DNA from: CAWCGU01 sp963838095
GTDB lineage: Bacteria; Actinomycetota; Thermoleophilia; Solirubrobacterales; 70-9
Length of the DNA stretch: 64,000 bases
Reading direction: 5' to 3'
Assembly (NCBI GenBank): GCA_963838095.1
Contig: CAWIPO010000006.1
Span: forward strand, 186,001 to 250,000
In this document: positions 62,278-64,000 of the stretch, piece after piece
Position numbering within the stretch: the stretch's first letter is position 1
How the letters are laid out: the number at the start of each line of letters is the position of its first letter
Translations under genes and position numbers: made by a program
Notes under the pieces: model-generated
The model's input: only the letters and a program-made list of their open reading frames with translations
Database searches by the model: none
Told to the model about the DNA's origin: nothing

Positions 62278-62766
62278 TTAACGCCCGATAAGGCTGCGCA
62301 GCATCCCGGCGGGGGTGCTTCGGTTCTCGAGGTAGCACTGGTGGTAGCCCTCGGCCATCCAGAAGGTCTGGGCGGGCTCGATTGCGGTTGCCACCGGTGC
62401 TCGCAGCTTCGCCTGCGTCCGAGCCTTGGCCTCGGTCGCCGCGAGCTGTTGATCGTCGGAGTGGAAGAAGATCACCGAGCGATACTGGGTGCCGACGTCC
62501 GGGCCCTGGCGATCGACCTGGGTCGGGTCGTGGATCGACCAGAAGGTGTCGAGCAACTCCTCGTACGAGATCTTCTCCGGGTCGTAGGTGACCTGGCAGA
62601 CCTCGGCGTGGCTGGTCGTACCGGTGCAGACCTGCTCGTAGGTCGGGTTCTCGGTCGTGCCGCCCTCGTAGCCGACGGCGGTATCGACCACACCCTCGAG
62701 CTGCTTGAAAGCATGCTCGACCTGCCAGAAGCAGCCGGCGCCAAAAGTTGCCTTCTCAGTGCTCAC
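62278..62766 (-). CDS. msrA: Peptide methionine (S)-S-oxide reductase
   Basis: 162 residues, cytosolic. [12 protein letters not shown] (about 9-20) has the catalytic Cys in the GCFW motif; [24 protein letters not shown] and [23 protein letters not shown] follow. It reduces methionine S-sulfoxide in proteins, repairing oxidative damage. Other Cys (EVC, HQC) could resolve the sulfenic acid. GTG start. It is divergent from the TolB-like gene. Confidence 0.94.
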   Translation of the reverse strand: MSTEKATFGAGCFWQVEHAFKQLEGVVDTAVGYEGGTTENPTYEQVCTGTTSHAEVCQVTYDPEKISYEELLDTFWSIHDPTQVDRQGPDVGTQYRSVIFFHSDDQQLAATEAKARTQAKLRAPVATAIEPAQTFWMAEGYHQCYLENRSTPAGMLRSLIGR

Positions 62767-62772
62767 ATTGAT

Positions 62773-62778
62773 TAGTGT
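62773..62778 (+). promoter_or_regulatory. Candidate -10 (TAGTGT) for the TolB-like gene
   Basis: TANNNT hexamer ending nine bases before TTG 62788; the transcript would begin within three bases of the start codon. Confidence 0.4.
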
Positions 62779-62787
62779 GCCACGGCC

Positions 62788-63702
62788 TTGATTCGTTACA
62801 CGAAAATCTCTGCGGCCGGGCTTGTGCTGCTTGCCGCGATCATCTTTGCGGCTGCACTTCCCGCCGGGGCGGCGTTCCCAGGGGACACCGGTCGCCTCGC
62901 GTTCGCAGTGCCGTCAGGCGGATACCAGATCGTCAGCGTGAAGCCGAACGGGAAGGGCGAAAGGGGGCTCACCGCGGGCAGCAAGGGCTCGTCCAGCGAC
63001 CCCTCCTACTCGCCAAGCGGGGCACAGATCGTCTTCGTCAGCAACCGAGACGGCGCCTCAGATGACATCTACGTCATGGACGCGAACGGCGGCAATGTCA
63101 CCCGGGTCACGAACACGGCCGGCCGCGACGAGGAGACGCCGGGGTTCTCTGCCAACGGCGACTCGATCTTCTTCGCCGCCGACGGCCAGATCCGGAGCAT
63201 CGGCGTCGACGGGTCCGGCGAGCGGCGCATCGTCCGTGGCGAGCAGCCGGCGGTTGCCTCGGATGGCAACACGCTGGCGTTCGTCCGCCACAAGGATGTG
63301 CTCACGATCGGCGTGGATGGCAATGGCAAGCGCAACCTCACCAAGGACCTTCGCGAGGGGTCGGGAAGCGATGTCGGCTTCCTCTCGCCGAGCTTCTCGC
63401 CCGACGCCAAGTGGATCGTCTTGAACTCGAACCTCGATGCTCCGCGCAACGACGAGTTCAACGACGATCTCTACCTGCTGAAGGCCAACGGCAAGCGCCT
63501 CGAGCGCCTCACCGAAGGCGGGATCGAGGAGTTCAGCCCCACCTTCTCGCCCACCGGCCTCCAGATCGCATATGTCGGCGACACCGAGCGCGGCGCCCGC
63601 AAGGACGGCATCTACGTGATCGACACGGACGGCTCGAACGCCTCGCAGCTATTCAAGGTGAAGCGGCCCGGCCCACCGACCTGGCAGCCGACGGAGCCGT
63701 AG
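62788..63702 (+). CDS. Secreted TolB-like beta-propeller (PD40) protein
   Basis: 304 residues; TTG start giving [11 protein letters not shown] and a signal peptide with cleavage near AGAA. The mature protein is a series of PD40 blades: [65 protein letters not shown] and [16 protein letters not shown], each with the D-IYV-D and SPDG-type turns. It is likely a binding scaffold at the cell surface; the partner is unknown. Its last 50 bases overlap the next gene on the minus strand. Confidence 0.88.
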   Translation: MIRYTKISAAGLVLLAAIIFAAALPAGAAFPGDTGRLAFAVPSGGYQIVSVKPNGKGERGLTAGSKGSSSDPSYSPSGAQIVFVSNRDGASDDIYVMDANGGNVTRVTNTAGRDEETPGFSANGDSIFFAADGQIRSIGVDGSGERRIVRGEQPAVASDGNTLAFVRHKDVLTIGVDGNGKRNLTKDLREGSGSDVGFLSPSFSPDAKWIVLNSNLDAPRNDEFNDDLYLLKANGKRLERLTEGGIEEFSPTFSPTGLQIAYVGDTERGARKDGIYVIDTDGSNASQLFKVKRPGPPTWQPTEP

Positions 63703-64000
63703 CCTCCACCGGGCTCACAGCGAGCCCAAGCACGGGAAGAGTGCGCGAGATCGCCTCGAGCGGGTCGCCCTCGAGCCCGTGGAAGCGCATCAGCATGCCG
63801 ATGATCAGCTTGCTGTATTGCGGGTGGTTCTCGCGATAGGCGACTAGAGCTTCCCGCGTCTCTTCGTCGTCGAGCTGCCGCCACTCCACCTGCCGGACCT
63901 CGCCGCGGACGTGAATCTCGACGAGTCCTCCGGCGACGATGTTCCGGTACCAGTGCGAGTCCTCCCCCCACATCGGCGAGACCATCACCTCATCGCGCTC
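63653..64000 (-). CDS. Deazaflavin-dependent nitroreductase-like protein, 5' end outside window
   Basis: The frame is open to the window edge, so the start is missing. The visible 115 residues fit the C-terminal part of the F420-dependent nitroreductase (Ddn/DUF385) fold: SHWYRNIVAGGLVEIHVRGEVRQVEWRQLDDEE gives the strand-helix unit around the deazaflavin site (WYRN-ANPxVxV in the family), followed by a helix (LVAYRENHPQYSKLII). The last about 17 residues are read antisense to the TolB-like gene. Moderate confidence in the family, low in the substrate. Confidence 0.6.
   Translation of the reverse strand, partial: ERDEVMVSPMWGEDSHWYRNIVAGGLVEIHVRGEVRQVEWRQLDDEETREALVAYRENHPQYSKLIIGMLMRFHGLEGDPLEAISRTLPVLGLAVSPVEATAPSAARSVGRAASP

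Overview
The window is a G+C-rich (about two thirds or more by eye), densely packed bacterial chromosome segment with GTG/TTG starts and many 1-4 base overlaps (ATGA, GTGA, TGATG). The gene set points to an actinobacterium of the class Thermoleophilia (Solirubrobacterales-like): GerW- and SpoIID-type proteins without sporulation clusters, SCO-type small secreted proteins, RTX-like repeat proteins, an FtsH paralogue without periplasmic domain, and Ccm-type cytochrome c maturation genes fused to a heme operon. The assignment is an inference from gene content, not from a marker search. No insertion sequence, prophage, CRISPR array or rRNA was seen, and no stretch above 300 bases lacks a gene.

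Layout. 1-5981: end of an M28-like membrane protein (+), an orphan FlgM-like ORF, then a minus-strand group MscS channel, PBP1A, thiL. 6008-11950: plus-strand run HAD phosphatase, CPBP protease, ABC ATPase/permease (with a probable frameshift), L,D-transpeptidase, epimerase, pyrE. 11951-20125: minus-strand run of TlpA-like lipoprotein, NfeD, slipin, GalT, secreted enzymes (S1 protease, intradiol dioxygenase), a tRNA-Arg(CCU) and a lipoprotein starting 4 bases after it. 20293-23272: a DEAD/DEAH-type helicase with an acidic insertion plus a GerW-like protein. 23313-31912: a ten-gene minus-strand unit ccmABCD-hemA-hemC-cobA/hemD-RTX-DUF62-birA.

31979-44461: a cupredoxin; DHFR-like, ALDH, RTX, rarA and NTF2-like genes on the minus strand; then M20 peptidase, DUF1385, FtsH-like protease, an M8-like metalloprotease, a dimeric-barrel protein, methylmalonyl-CoA epimerase, a small protein and a methyltransferase on the plus strand. 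44615-53609: a MacB/LolD-FtsX type ABC pair, a flavoprotein, and a minus-strand operon (membrane protein, acyl-CoA ligase, BtrH-like acyltransferase) facing an uncharacterised 196-residue protein. 53660-64000: PAP2, YchF, a lytic transglycosylase/M15-like peptidase fusion, a CrtC-like lipocalin, SpoIID, ALDH, sulfatase, MsrA, a TolB-like beta-propeller protein and the partial C-terminal part of a deazaflavin-type reductase.

Themes: cell-wall building and cutting (PBP1A, L,D-transpeptidase, SLT-M15 fusion, SpoIID), heme synthesis coupled to cytochrome c maturation, and many secreted or lipid-anchored proteins. Many genes that open a transcription unit have a TANNNT hexamer 5-9 bases before the start codon and no Shine-Dalgarno sequence, which suggests widespread leaderless mRNAs.
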